Notes: generated by a model from the letters alone, not told the origin. A stretch of 64,000 nt of DNA from Burkholderiaceae bacterium (GCA_913776825.1 CAJYPV010000022.1:124001-188000); one strand, 5' to 3'. Numbered from the stretch's first letter, positions 19,337 to 29,333 are shown. A program made the numbers and translations.

Positions 19337-21115
19337 TCACACCCGATAGTTCGGCCGCCGACTCCGCAGCCACTGCTCCAGCATCATCAGGATCCACACC
19401 ATCTCGCCGTAATAGCCGGGGTGCTCCTGCAGACGGTCGCGCATCAGGCGCTGAATGAAGTCGGCCCGCACGATGCCGCGCGTCGCCAGACTGCCCAGCG
19501 AATCGGCGGCCAGCGAGCGCAGCGGCTCGTCCCGGGTGGCCCAGACACCGAAGGGCAGGCCGAAGCCCTGCTTCTTCTTGGTGATGATCTCGTCGGGCAG
19601 GAAGCCGCGCAGCGCTTCCTTGAAGAACCAGCGCAGCTTCAGGCCGCGCAGCTTGTAGTCGGCCGGCAGGCGCTCGCTGAAGGCGAGCAGATCGTCGTCC
19701 AGCATCGGGAAACCCACCCGCGTGCCCGCGAGCTGGGTGGTGCCGACCACCTTCGGCAGATCGGTGTCCGCCAGCGTGTAGCGCCAGTCGAAGGCCAGCA
19801 TGCGGTCGACCAGCGTGTCCGCGCGGATCGCGCTCCACACCTGTCGTTGCTGCTTCTGCGGGCCTTGCGGATCGACCCGGCGCAGGAAGTCCTGCTCCAG
19901 CACATCCACCAGGCCCAGCCGCGTCAGCAGGTTGTAGCTCTGCAGCCGGTCCGGCATCGGAATGCGCGCTTGATCGATGTAGCTCGCGCCCTTCTTCAAC
20001 ACGGGCAGCCGACCGATCGGCGATCCCAGCACCGGCTCCAGCAGGCCGCGGCGCAGCGGGGAGGGCACCTGGTCATAGAACGAGAAGACCCGCTGCTTGG
20101 CATAGCGGGTGTTGCCGCCGAACAGCTCATCGCCGCCATCACCCGCCAGCAGCTTGCGCACGCCCTGGTCATGCGCCATGCGGGCGCAGTAATACGAGGG
20201 CAGCGCGGAGCTGTTGCCGAAGGGCTGGTCGTAATGCGAGGCCACCTTGGCGATGCCGTCCACCAGGTCGCGCGGGGTCACGTAGTACTCGTGATGCCGG
20301 CAGCCGAATTGCTTGGCCGCGATCCGGGCGAAGGCCATCTCGTCATAACCCTCGGCCTCGAAGCCGATGGAATAGGTGTCCGCCGGACGCCCCACCACCC
20401 GACCGATCATGCCGGCCACGGTGGAGCTGTCGGTGCCGCCGCTGAGGAAGCACGCGGCATCCGCACCTTCGAGCTGCCGCGAGACCGCCTGCTCCAGCAG
20501 TTGATGGAACTCGGCCTTCAGCGCGTCGAAGCGCGGCGCTGGCTGGGGCTGGAAGGTGGGCACCCAGTAGGGCTCGATGCGCAGATCGCCGCGCTCGAAG
20601 ATCGCCACATGGCCGGGCGGCAGCCGGAAGACGCCGCGGAAGATGGTGCGCGGCGACGGGATGACGTGGAAGTAGAGATAGTCGAACAGCGCCTGCGGAT
20701 CGAGGTCCGCAGGCGGGTCGGCCGGCTGGGCCTGACCCGCATGCGGCGGGAAGCCGTGATCGATGCCGCCGGCGACTTCATCGGCCCGCGTGGCCACCCG
20801 CAGTTCGTGGCCGACGATCCGATAACACAGCGGCTCGACGCCGAAACGGTCCGTCGCCAGGATGGTCTTGCCATCGGGGCGACGCCACACCACCGAGAAC
20901 CGACCGGCCACCTGGGCCAATGCCGCACGTGGATCCGCTTGCGACAGCAGCTGTTGCCAGGCCTGGGCATCGGCCGCCTGCGCGGGGGCCGGCGCGCCTG
21001 CGCTGCCGCCCGCCGGCGTCGGTGTGGGGGACACGCCCGCGCTGGTGCCGGCCGAGGCGGGGAATCGCGGCTGGCCGGTGCAGAAAAACAGGGGGTCGCG
21101 AAGTGACATGGGCAT
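19337..21115 (-). CDS. Asparagine-synthase-like amidotransferase of the XrtA polysaccharide locus
   Basis: A 592-residue protein of the AsnB family. The C-terminal synthetase domain is intact, with the ATP-binding loop SGGTDSSTVAGMI and the YDEMAF and LAGDGGDELFGG blocks. The N-terminal glutaminase half is degenerate: it opens MPMSLRDPLFFCTGQPRF and lacks the Met-Cys-Gly start with the Cys2 nucleophile. A Pro/Ala/Gly-rich insert (about residues 20-50) follows. Without Cys2 it should use free ammonia or form an amide or other bond by adenylation. Such genes are standard in exosortase A clusters, where the substrate is thought to be a sugar or acyl group of the polysaccharide. The start codon has no clear ribosome site (21115 or 21109). 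Confidence 0.85.
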   Translation of the reverse strand: MPMSLRDPLFFCTGQPRFPASAGTSAGVSPTPTPAGGSAGAPAPAQAADAQAWQQLLSQADPRAALAQVAGRFSVVWRRPDGKTILATDRFGVEPLCYRIVGHELRVATRADEVAGGIDHGFPPHAGQAQPADPPADLDPQALFDYLYFHVIPSPRTIFRGVFRLPPGHVAIFERGDLRIEPYWVPTFQPQPAPRFDALKAEFHQLLEQAVSRQLEGADAACFLSGGTDSSTVAGMIGRVVGRPADTYSIGFEAEGYDEMAFARIAAKQFGCRHHEYYVTPRDLVDGIAKVASHYDQPFGNSSALPSYYCARMAHDQGVRKLLAGDGGDELFGGNTRYAKQRVFSFYDQVPSPLRRGLLEPVLGSPIGRLPVLKKGASYIDQARIPMPDRLQSYNLLTRLGLVDVLEQDFLRRVDPQGPQKQQRQVWSAIRADTLVDRMLAFDWRYTLADTDLPKVVGTTQLAGTRVGFPMLDDDLLAFSERLPADYKLRGLKLRWFFKEALRGFLPDEIITKKKQGFGLPFGVWATRDEPLRSLAADSLGSLATRGIVRADFIQRLMRDRLQEHPGYYGEMVWILMMLEQWLRSRRPNYRV

Positions 21116-21309
21116 CCCGAAGTGGCGCGGCGATTATCCGTGTCGGTCGGCGCCGCTTCGGCCGGCCAGCCCGGTCATCCACCCATCTTGGGGGCTCGAA
21201 TTCCACCGAATTGAGCGTCCTTCCCCCGTAAGCAGGAGGCCGTCTGGCCCACAATCGCGGCGTCCGCGCCACGGAGGGTCGGACAAGACCTCGGTCAGCG
21301 CGAACGGAG

Positions 21310-22404
21310 ATGGAATTGCAGTGTTTTTGGTTGCCGCATGCGAATAACCCGGCCTATGCGGGCGTGCGGCTGCGCTGCCTGATTCCGAACGGCGAGCTCA
21401 ACCGATTGGGCTGGCAGTCACGCATCGTTTGGCCGGGCGCATCACTGCCGCGACAGGGCGTGATGGTGGTTCAGGCCAAATGGCTGCTGGACGCGGGCAC
21501 GCCTGAAGCACTGCGCCAGCGCACCCGGCAGTTGCAGGAGGCCCGCGATGCCGGCGTGACGCTGGTGCTGGACAGCTTCGACAACTATTTCCTGAATGAC
21601 CAGAACGACGGCAGCCGCGCCGCGCTGCTGGTCGCTTACCGCGAAGCGCTGCCGCTGTTCACCGCGTTCACCGTGTCGTCGCCGGGCCTGAAGCCGTTGC
21701 TGGCGCAAGAGCTGCCCCCCGAGGCCACGGTCCGGGTGGTGGGCGATCCGGTCGAAACCCCGCAGGCCATCCGTGCCTATGAATCCTGGCCGCGGCGCCT
21801 GCATCCGGGCCGCTGGTCCGGTCACTGGCGCGCCTGGCAGGAACTTCGCGAGCACCGCGCCGCGCGGCGCGGCGCCCGTCAGCTGATGTGGTTCGGCAAC
21901 CATGGCAGCGCCTATGCGGCGGGCGGCATGACCGAGCTGCAGCGCCTGCTGCCGATGCTCGAAGCCGCCGCCGAGCGCCAACCGCTGCGCCTGACCGTGG
22001 TCAGCAATTCCGAAGCGCGTTATCAGGAACTGCTGGGCGGCGCGCGCTTCCCGCATCGCTATCGCGCCTGGGACCGGCTGCACTTCCTGCGTCTGCTCGG
22101 CGAGCAGGACCTGGTGCTGCTGCCCTCGCGGCTGACCGCCTTCACGGTGGCGAAGAGCAACAATCGGGTGCTGCTGGCGCTGGCGCAAGGCGTGCCGGTG
22201 ATGACCGATGCGCTGCCCGACTATCTGCCGTGGAAAGCCTTCTGCGCCATCGATGAATGGGATCGGCTGGCCGATCACATCGTCGATCCGGGCGACCTCG
22301 CGGCCCGCGCCAGCGCGGCCATTCCGGCCATCGCGCAGCAGTATTCCCCGCAGGCGATCGCGCACGACTGGCGCGATGCGCTGATGGCGATCACCCGGAC
22401 CTGA
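21310..22404 (+). CDS. Glycosyltransferase-like protein
   Basis: A 364-residue soluble protein with two alternating alpha/beta halves of GT-B type: an N-terminal half (MELQCFWLPHANNPAYAGVRLRC, TLVLDSFDNYF) and a C-terminal half (RQLMWFGNHGSAYAAGG, LRLTVVSNS, then LVLLPSRLTAFTVAKSNNRVLLALAQGVPVM) that resembles the nucleotide-sugar site of GT4 enzymes, although the Glu-x7-Glu motif is replaced. Probably acts on the exopolysaccharide or its lipid-linked precursor. ATG 21310 is the first start in frame. It is divergent from the amidotransferase and followed after 72 bases by the WbsX-like gene. Confidence 0.7.
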   Translation: MELQCFWLPHANNPAYAGVRLRCLIPNGELNRLGWQSRIVWPGASLPRQGVMVVQAKWLLDAGTPEALRQRTRQLQEARDAGVTLVLDSFDNYFLNDQNDGSRAALLVAYREALPLFTAFTVSSPGLKPLLAQELPPEATVRVVGDPVETPQAIRAYESWPRRLHPGRWSGHWRAWQELREHRAARRGARQLMWFGNHGSAYAAGGMTELQRLLPMLEAAAERQPLRLTVVSNSEARYQELLGGARFPHRYRAWDRLHFLRLLGEQDLVLLPSRLTAFTVAKSNNRVLLALAQGVPVMTDALPDYLPWKAFCAIDEWDRLADHIVDPGDLAARASAAIPAIAQQYSPQAIAHDWRDALMAITRT

Positions 22405-22476
22405 CCCCACCACCTTGGCGCCGCCAGACCAAGCCATCGATCTTCCTCGCATTCAGCCTTGAACCTTCGCACCGAC

Positions 22477-23673
22477 ATGACGTCCACCGATTCCCACGTC
22501 CCCCACGAGGCCGGCACGATGCCGCCGTCCGCGCCCAACGATCCGCTGCTGATCGCGGTCGTGCTGCCGCAGTTCCATCCGATCCCGGAGAACGACGCCT
22601 GGTGGGGCAAGGGCTTCACCGAGTGGCGCAACGTGGCCAAGGCCAAGCCGCTGTTCAAGGGCCATCATCAGCCGCGCCTGCCGGGCGAGCTGGGCTTCTA
22701 CGACCTGCGCCTGCCCGAGACCCGCGATCAGCAGGCCGAGCTGGCGCGCGAATACGGCGTGGGCGGCTTCTGCTACTACCACTACTGGTTCAACGGCCAT
22801 CGTCTGCTGGAGCGCCCGGTGGAGGACATGCTCGCCAGCGGCAAGCCCGACTTCCCCTACTGCCTGGCCTGGGCGAACGAGAACTGGAGCCGCGCCTGGA
22901 ACGGCGGCGATCGCGAGATGCTGATCCAGCAGCGCTACTCCGATGAGGACGACGAAGCCCACATCCGCAGCCTGCTGCCGCACTTCCGCGACCCGCGCTA
23001 TATCCGCGTGGATGGCAAGCCGCTGTTCATCGTCTACAAGGCGGACCAACTGCCCAACCCGACCCGTACCTTCGCGCGCTGGCGCGAGATTGCCCGCGAG
23101 GAAGGCGTCGGCGAGCTGACGCTGGCCCAGTTCGAATGGAGCGGCGCGGGATCGGGTGCCGATCCGCGTCAGGTGGGCCTGGACCTGAACATCGAGTTCG
23201 CGCCGGACTGGCGGCGTCTGGGCGGCCGGTTCTACACCGGCTGGAAATCGCGCCTGGCCATGCTGCTGGGGCTGCTGCCCAAGTCCTATCGGCGCCACAA
23301 CTTCTTCGACTACCACCGCATGGCCGACGGCGTGATGGCCAAGCCGACGCCCGATTACCCGTTCATCCGCTGCGTCAGTCCGGGCTTCGACAACAGCGCG
23401 CGCCGCGCTCGCGGTTCGACCGTGCTGCTCAACACCTCGCCGCAGCGCTACCGCCAATGGCTGGAAGCCGCGCTCGCCTGGACCCGCCGCCATCAGCCGC
23501 CGAAACGGCAAGTGGTCTTCATCAACGCCTGGAATGAATGGGCCGAAGGCAATCACCTGGAGCCGGATGCGCTGCAAGGTCGCGCCTACCTGGAAGCGAC
23601 GCGCGACGGCTTGAAGGCGCAGGTCGCGGCAGCCGCTGCGGAGGGCGCGAGCGGAACGCATCCGACGGCGTGA
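22477..23673 (+). CDS. WbsX-type (GH99-like) polysaccharide biosynthesis protein
   Basis: A 398-residue protein of the WbsX family, often annotated as glycosyltransferase and structurally related to GH99. Diagnostic blocks are PQFHPIPENDAWWGKGFTEW, REYGVGGFCYYHYWFNG, CLAWANENWSRAWNGG and FINAWNEWAEGNHLEPD. These proteins recur in O-antigen and exopolysaccharide loci. The TTG at 22459 and ATG 22477 are both possible starts, and no ribosome site decides; the conserved core starts near residue 24. It converges with the Kdo-transferase-like gene. Confidence 0.88.
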   Translation: MTSTDSHVPHEAGTMPPSAPNDPLLIAVVLPQFHPIPENDAWWGKGFTEWRNVAKAKPLFKGHHQPRLPGELGFYDLRLPETRDQQAELAREYGVGGFCYYHYWFNGHRLLERPVEDMLASGKPDFPYCLAWANENWSRAWNGGDREMLIQQRYSDEDDEAHIRSLLPHFRDPRYIRVDGKPLFIVYKADQLPNPTRTFARWREIAREEGVGELTLAQFEWSGAGSGADPRQVGLDLNIEFAPDWRRLGGRFYTGWKSRLAMLLGLLPKSYRRHNFFDYHRMADGVMAKPTPDYPFIRCVSPGFDNSARRARGSTVLLNTSPQRYRQWLEAALAWTRRHQPPKRQVVFINAWNEWAEGNHLEPDALQGRAYLEATRDGLKAQVAAAAAEGASGTHPTA

Positions 23674-23751
23674 GCCGGACGGCGTGAGTTCTGCAGGGTG
23701 AGTCCTGCAGAGTGACTCCGAGAAGGCCGGGCCCGATGCGCCCGGCCGGCC

Positions 23752-25098
23752 TCAGCGTGGCGCGGCTTGAACCCAGGCCGCGCAGGCCGCCTGATGCCTC
23801 GCCACCGACCCGCGCATGGCGCTGAGCACGTCCTCGGTCCGGGCGAGATCGTCCGCAATGCGCGGTGATTGGGCCAACGCTGCGAGCCAGTACGCGCACA
23901 GCGCCGACTCGTCGTCACAGGTGTGCAGCACGCCCCGGTCATGCAGCAGGCGATAGACCGGATAGGACGGATAGGTGGTGTTCCAGCCGCCCTGGATCGT
24001 CAGCGGTTTGCCCAGGCCGAGCGGCTCCAGCACGTTGTGATCGACGCCCACATGCGCCACCTGCGCGGCCGCGTAGAAGTCGCGCAGCTCGCCCACCGTG
24101 TCCAGCACCAGACACTGCACCGCGGCAGGCAGCGGGCCGTCGTCCAGCTCGGACCGGCGGGCGGTGACCAGGCCCTGATCGCGCAGCAGATCAAGCAAGG
24201 CCGCCAGCCGCTCGGTGTTTTCCGGATGTCGCGGCGCGAGGATCAGCAAGGCCTGCGGATGCGCCTCACGCAGTCGGGCGAAGGCGCCCAGCACCGCGCG
24301 TTGCTCGGGCAGTTCGGTGACGCAGCCGGCCACCACCGTCGGGCGACCGGATGCGAGCAGATCGCCCAGCAGCCGGGGGCTGCGGGCTTGCGACACCTGC
24401 CAGCCCGGACGCTGCATCGCATCGAACTTCATGTTGCCGGTGACATGCAGACGCTCACGGGGCGCGCCGCGCTGCACCAGGTGATCCGCCGTGGCCGCGT
24501 CCTGCACGCACAGCACATCGAGCGCGCGCAGATAGTCGCGCTCCAGCAGGCGGCGCTCGATCTGATCCAGCCGCGCCGGCGGTGCGTAGTGATAAAGCCA
24601 GCCGTTGAGCAGCAGCGTGCGCGCGCCGCTGCGCCGCGCCTGACGCAGGAAGGCATAAGAGAACCGGCACGGCGCATCCGACGGCAGGCAGGGAATCTCC
24701 GCCAGCGCCAGCACCGCCGGCGGCAGGCGCTGGGCCAGCGCGCGGGCGTCCTCGCTGTGTCCACGCGTCAGGCAGACGACCGCGCCCGGCATCCGCGCGA
24801 GGTAGGCCGCCTGATAGTGCGCATGCTCGGTGATCAGCACCGGCCGCAGGTCGGGCCGCTGCGCGCGCAGCCAGTCCAGCATCGGTGCGACGGCATTGAG
24901 CTCGCCGATGGTGGTCACATAGAGCCACATCGCCGGTCCGCGCGCGTCGGGATCCGACAGTGTGAACACGCCTTGGGTGTTGTTGCCGCGCCAGTCGCTG
25001 AGCTGCTCCAGCGCGCGAAAGCCTCGCCAGCGCAGCGCTTCGCCCAGGCCCGCACGGGCGACCGGCTGACGCGCGGGATCGAGAACGGCTTCAGGCAT
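23752..25098 (-). CDS. Kdo-transferase-like glycosyltransferase (WaaA/KdtA fold)
   Basis: A 448-residue GT-B protein with the KdtA-type features WLYVTTIGELNAVAPMLDWL, HVTGNMKFDAM, LILAPRHPENTERL and VLDTVGELRDFYAAAQVAHVGV. It lacks the N-terminal membrane anchor usual in WaaA and the central part is divergent, and it sits inside an exopolysaccharide operon, so it probably transfers Kdo or a related acid to the polysaccharide and is not the housekeeping lipid A enzyme. It is the last gene of the minus-strand run and overlaps the flippase gene by eight bases. Confidence 0.75.
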   Translation of the reverse strand: MPEAVLDPARQPVARAGLGEALRWRGFRALEQLSDWRGNNTQGVFTLSDPDARGPAMWLYVTTIGELNAVAPMLDWLRAQRPDLRPVLITEHAHYQAAYLARMPGAVVCLTRGHSEDARALAQRLPPAVLALAEIPCLPSDAPCRFSYAFLRQARRSGARTLLLNGWLYHYAPPARLDQIERRLLERDYLRALDVLCVQDAATADHLVQRGAPRERLHVTGNMKFDAMQRPGWQVSQARSPRLLGDLLASGRPTVVAGCVTELPEQRAVLGAFARLREAHPQALLILAPRHPENTERLAALLDLLRDQGLVTARRSELDDGPLPAAVQCLVLDTVGELRDFYAAAQVAHVGVDHNVLEPLGLGKPLTIQGGWNTTYPSYPVYRLLHDRGVLHTCDDESALCAYWLAALAQSPRIADDLARTEDVLSAMRGSVARHQAACAAWVQAAPR

Positions 25099-26545
25099 GA
25101 CGGCTCCGCAGATGGGTGAGGGCGCGACGGACTTCCGTCATCACCGGATGGCGCAACAACAGCGCGAAGCCCAGCCAGGCCGCGCTGCCCAGTGCCACGC
25201 AGATCAGCAAACGCGGCAGCAGCGGCAGCCCGAGCTTCTGGCAGGCCAGTTGCGCCAGCGCCAGCGCGCCGCAACTGCACAGCGCCAACTGCACGCTGGT
25301 CCAGCTGGCCCCGAACAGCTCCCGTGGTCGCGCGCCCAACACCGCCATCAGATGACGCGTGTAGAGCACCACCGAGACCAGATTGCCCACCACGAAGACC
25401 GCCGCGACCGCCTGCAGACTCCAGCGCGACGCCAGCAGCACGCACAGCAGATGCGTCGGTCCATACCAAAGCGCGACCGACAGCCGACGCTTGACCTGAC
25501 CCGTCGCCGCCAGCGCATTCGGCGCCAGCATCGTCAGCGCATGCGGCAAGGCGGCCAGGGCCAGCAGCGTCGCGATGGGCGCGGCGTCCACCCATTGCGC
25601 GCCGAACAGCAGCGCGAGGATGTCTGCGGACATCAGCGCCACGCCGCCCATGAACGGCCAGGCCACGCCGCTGAAGATGGCCGTGCCCTTCGCATACGGT
25701 GCGATCAGACTGTGGCCGGCGCGGTGATCGGCCGCCAGCGCGGGCGTGGCCACCCGCAGGATGGCCGAGCTGACGGTCGTCGCCAGCAGATCGATCAGCC
25801 CGGTGGCGCGACTGAACAAGCCCAGCGCGGTGAAGCCGAACTGCTTGCCGATGATCAGCTCATGGCCATTGCGCGAGCCCGATTCCACCAGCCGCGACGC
25901 GGTGAACATCGCGCCGAATCGCAGTTGCTGGCCGGCGCCGCGCAGGCGGGGCCACAGGATCGCTTCCCGCGGCCGCAGCCACACCAGGATCAACACCTGG
26001 GTCGCGATGCCGACCACCGGCCCCCAGGCCAGGCTCATCGCGCCGTAACCGTGCCAGGCCAGCCAGATGCTGGACAGCGCATTGGCCAGGTTCGCGCTGA
26101 CCTGCACCTTGAACACGGTGTGGAAGGCCAGCTCCCGGTTGAGCAGCGCGAACGACGGCGAGGCCAGCGGCAGCATCAGGAAGTTGAGGCTCAGCACCAG
26201 CAGCAGATCCGCCAGCAGCGGCTCGTGGTAATAGCTGGCCATCGCGCCGCGACTCAGCACGATGATCAGCGCCAGGCTCCAGGCCATGATCAAGGTGATG
26301 GTGAAGGCGCTGCGCAGCTTCTCGCGGGTGAGCTCGCGTTCCTGGATCAGGTATTCGGACACGCCGAAGTCCCTCAGGATGGACGCCAGATTCGTCACCA
26401 CCGCGCACAGCGAATACACGCCCACCTGCGTGGGCGTCAGCAATCGCGCCAGGATCATCGTGGCCGGCACGGTGATCAGCAGGCTCAGATAACGCTCCGC
26501 GAAAGACCAGGCCAACGCGCCGCGAACCGACGGCGTGCCGCTCAT
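25091..26545 (-). CDS. Wzx-type polysaccharide flippase (MOP family)
   Basis: A 484-residue membrane protein with twelve or so hydrophobic segments, starting RGALAWSFAERYLSLLITVPATMILARLLTP as in the PST branch of lipid-linked oligosaccharide flippases. It would move the undecaprenyl-linked repeat unit across the inner membrane before polymerisation. It overlaps its upstream neighbour by four bases (ATGA) and the downstream gene by eight. Confidence 0.9.
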   Translation of the reverse strand: MSGTPSVRGALAWSFAERYLSLLITVPATMILARLLTPTQVGVYSLCAVVTNLASILRDFGVSEYLIQERELTREKLRSAFTITLIMAWSLALIIVLSRGAMASYYHEPLLADLLLVLSLNFLMLPLASPSFALLNRELAFHTVFKVQVSANLANALSSIWLAWHGYGAMSLAWGPVVGIATQVLILVWLRPREAILWPRLRGAGQQLRFGAMFTASRLVESGSRNGHELIIGKQFGFTALGLFSRATGLIDLLATTVSSAILRVATPALAADHRAGHSLIAPYAKGTAIFSGVAWPFMGGVALMSADILALLFGAQWVDAAPIATLLALAALPHALTMLAPNALAATGQVKRRLSVALWYGPTHLLCVLLASRWSLQAVAAVFVVGNLVSVVLYTRHLMAVLGARPRELFGASWTSVQLALCSCGALALAQLACQKLGLPLLPRLLICVALGSAAWLGFALLLRHPVMTEVRRALTHLRSRHA

Positions 26546-27798
26546 GGCGTCGAGGCCGTGGCCGGCGGCGTCGCGGTCGGTCCCGACGTGGCGGCCGCTG
26601 TCGTCGTCGCCTCCGACGTCCGGGCTGGCGTGGTGATCGGCTCCTTCGGCTCTTTCGGCTCTTTCTGCGCGGCCTGCGCGCTGGGCGCCACCTTGTCAGA
26701 CGGGGGCGGCGTGTCGACCGCTGCGTCCACCGTCGAGGCTGCCGTGGCCGTGGCCGTGGCCGTCTCCAGCGTGCGGCTCATCGCCCGATGCAGCGACTGC
26801 AGGAAGCCCCAGCGATAGCAGGTGCCGTGATAGAGCGGGCGCGACTGCTGCGTCCAGCGGGTGTGCCACTCCATCACCTTGCCGTAGAACTCGATGCGCC
26901 GGATCGGGCCGCCCGCCGCCGCTGCGGTGAAGAGCTGTTCGAACTGCTGCTGCCGCATCAGCGTCGAGGGCGAGACCGCCTTGTGCGCTTCGTCGTAGGC
27001 CGTTTTCAGGATCACCAGCTTGCCGTGGGATTCGATGCACAGGTCCATCGAGACGACGGCGTCATCGAAGGCATAGGTGTAGATGCGGGCCCGGCCGAGG
27101 CGGCAGAAGTGCTGCAGCATCGCCAGATAGAAGGCGTACTGCGGATGCCCGGGCGCGATCGCGGTGCCTTCCTGACCCTTCCAGCCGCTGGCTTCCAGCC
27201 GGCCGTAATCCGCGAGGGCGGGCGCCACCTGGTCGGGATGAGTCAGACAGTCCAGCCGCGTGCGGGTGCCGGCGGCGTCGAGCTTCTTCTGCTGCTTGCG
27301 CAGGTTCTGGCGCAGGTTCTTGCCGCGCGCCTCCCAGTAGGTCTCGAAGTCAGTGTCCAGGTCGACCCAGGCGGTCTCGATGTAGTCCTGACCCCGCCAG
27401 CGCGGGCCATCCGGCGCACGCGGATGGAACAGGCTGTCCAGCTGCGTCAGGCCCAGGCCCAGCGCGGGTTGCGGCAGGTCACGCACCAGCTCGGCGGCCA
27501 GCGGTTCCAGCGCCGCGCCGGGTTCGCTCAGCCAGCAGCCCAGCGGCAGTTGCGAGGGCTGGAAGGTGGTCCATTGGCCGCGCCCGCCTTTGACCACGAT
27601 GGCCGCAGCGGTCGGTGCGCCGGGCTGGCCGCGCAAGGCCAGCCGTTCGCGACCGGTGCCGAAGGCGGCCAGGAGAGGTTGCACGAAGCCGCTCTCCAGA
27701 AACGGCAAGCCCGCCACGCGGGCCTGCAGCGCATCCCAGGCAGCGGCATGCGGCGCGAATGCCTCGGCGTGGGGCAGCGGGTAGGTGGTCCAGGTCAT
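26542..27798 (-). CDS. FemAB/GNAT-like acyltransferase (CelD/BcsL type) with disordered tail
   Basis: A 418-residue protein. Residues 1-340 match the GNAT-like CelD/FemAB-type enzymes of polysaccharide loci (ARGKNLRQNLRKQQKKLDAAG in the central helix, SGWKGQEGTAIAPGHPQ and LVILKTAYDEAHKAVSPSTLM near the acceptor site). About 75 C-terminal residues are low-complexity Ala/Thr/Pro/Ser with a KEPKEPKEP repeat. It could transfer an amino acid or acyl group to the glycan, fitting the carrier-protein genes upstream. It overlaps the flippase gene by four bases and is preceded by the GT4 gene with a two-base gap. Confidence 0.75.
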   Translation of the reverse strand: MTWTTYPLPHAEAFAPHAAAWDALQARVAGLPFLESGFVQPLLAAFGTGRERLALRGQPGAPTAAAIVVKGGRGQWTTFQPSQLPLGCWLSEPGAALEPLAAELVRDLPQPALGLGLTQLDSLFHPRAPDGPRWRGQDYIETAWVDLDTDFETYWEARGKNLRQNLRKQQKKLDAAGTRTRLDCLTHPDQVAPALADYGRLEASGWKGQEGTAIAPGHPQYAFYLAMLQHFCRLGRARIYTYAFDDAVVSMDLCIESHGKLVILKTAYDEAHKAVSPSTLMRQQQFEQLFTAAAAGGPIRRIEFYGKVMEWHTRWTQQSRPLYHGTCYRWGFLQSLHRAMSRTLETATATATAASTVDAAVDTPPPSDKVAPSAQAAQKEPKEPKEPITTPARTSEATTTAAATSGPTATPPATASTP

Positions 27799-27800
27799 GA

Positions 27801-29333
27801 TCAGGCTTTCGGTACGGCAGTCGTCGCGACAGGACGGGAAACAGGGCCCGTCGCACGCGTGAGCGCGTCGACAGGCGAAGAGGCCGGTGCGGTCTCGGTG
27901 GCGCGCCGCGACTCCGTGGGGGACTCGGTCGGCGATGCAGCGGGCGATGCAGCGGTCGCAGGGGCAGGCGAGGCGGCCGATGTGGTCAGCGGACCGTCCG
28001 CCGACGCTGTGGCGCCGGCCGCCGTGGGCGCGCGGACGACGGCGTCGGGCCGCGCTTCATCCAGCACCTCGTCCAGCACCCGCGCGAGCGCTTCGGTGCG
28101 CGCTTCGCGAGACGCCGAGGCGATCACCGCCTCGTCCGGCCGCACCGCCGTGCCTTGCTGCAGCGCAGAGACGAACGCACGCAGCACGCGGGCCACGCCC
28201 TCGCCGTCCTCCAGCGCGGCCTGATGCGGCAGTCCGGCGCGGCGCATCAATTGAGCGGTGTCGCCGGCGGGATCGGCCAGCGTCAGGATGGGACGGCGCG
28301 CGCGCAGGTATTCATAGGCCTTCGCGGGAATCTGGTCGTTGCAATCCTTGGATTGCAGCAGCAGCAGGGCGTCGGCTCGCAGCATCTCGGCCAGCGCCTC
28401 GGCATACGGCAGCGGCGGCAGCACCTCGATCAGATCGTCGACCTGATGCGTGCGCGCCAGCGCCAGCACGAAGTCGGCATGCGACGGGGCGCGGAACCGG
28501 ACCCGCAGCCGGCTCGCATCGATCGCGCCCTCCGCCTTCGCCGCCGACAGCGCGCGGAACACGTGCACCGGGCTGCGCCAGTCGGGATAGACGATGCCGC
28601 TGTGCAGCAGCGTCAGCGGCGCGTTCGCCGCCTGGGTTGACCGCTGCGAGGTGGAGGGCCCATCGATCGCGCCATCTCGCGCGACCAGGGCTTGTGCCTG
28701 CTGGAAGGCGTCCTCGCTGTAGCCGTTCTCGATCACGCGCAGGCGATCGGCCGCCGCAGGAAATCGCTCCGCATACAGGCGGGCCGCGCCGGGCGTGGTG
28801 AAGGTGAAGCGCCGCGCGCGCGAGAACACACGCCGCTCCACGGCGGCGAAGCTGCGCCACAACACCGGATCGGCGGGATAGCCGTCATGCGCCATCGGAT
28901 CGCGGAAGTCCGCGACCCACGGCAGCCCGCTGCAGCGCGACAGCCAATAGCCGATCAAGTGCGCGCTGGGAATCGGATAAGTGGACCAGATCACCGAAGG
29001 CCGGGTCGCGCGGATCATCGCCAGGCCGCTGGGAATCGCGCCGAGCAGCCAACTGGTCCAGCGATCCGGCCGGGCCAGCATGCCGGGATACCTTCGAGCG
29101 ACCGACAGATGCCGCGCCGCATCCAGCGCGAAGGCGCGCCGCACCGGCAGGTCGGACGGCACCTCGGCCATCAGGTCGTCGCCGGTCTGTTCATGGACGC
29201 GCGGATGCGCCGTCAGCACGCTGGGCGACCATCCATGCGCCGGCAATTGCTGGGCAAAGCGGAGCGCGCGCTGCACGCCGCTGCTGCCCGCCATCGGCGG
29301 AAACTGGAAGGACACCATCAGCACGCGTTTCAT
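27801..29333 (-). CDS. GT4-type glycosyltransferase with disordered tail
   Basis: A 510-residue GT-B enzyme. The N-terminal Rossmann half (MKRVLMVSFQFPPMAGSSGVQRALRF) matches GT4 enzymes such as those named stp1/WreA in XrtA loci; the C-terminal half has the acceptor/donor motif LLLLQSKDCNDQIPAKAYEYLRARRPIL (Glu-rich nucleotide-sugar site). Residues 430-510 are an Ala/Thr/Ser/Pro-rich tail of the same kind as in its neighbour. Start chosen at ATG 29333; a GTG directly upstream (29336) is equally possible. Confidence 0.82.
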   Translation of the reverse strand: MKRVLMVSFQFPPMAGSSGVQRALRFAQQLPAHGWSPSVLTAHPRVHEQTGDDLMAEVPSDLPVRRAFALDAARHLSVARRYPGMLARPDRWTSWLLGAIPSGLAMIRATRPSVIWSTYPIPSAHLIGYWLSRCSGLPWVADFRDPMAHDGYPADPVLWRSFAAVERRVFSRARRFTFTTPGAARLYAERFPAAADRLRVIENGYSEDAFQQAQALVARDGAIDGPSTSQRSTQAANAPLTLLHSGIVYPDWRSPVHVFRALSAAKAEGAIDASRLRVRFRAPSHADFVLALARTHQVDDLIEVLPPLPYAEALAEMLRADALLLLQSKDCNDQIPAKAYEYLRARRPILTLADPAGDTAQLMRRAGLPHQAALEDGEGVARVLRAFVSALQQGTAVRPDEAVIASASREARTEALARVLDEVLDEARPDAVVRAPTAAGATASADGPLTTSAASPAPATAASPAASPTESPTESRRATETAPASSPVDALTRATGPVSRPVATTAVPKA

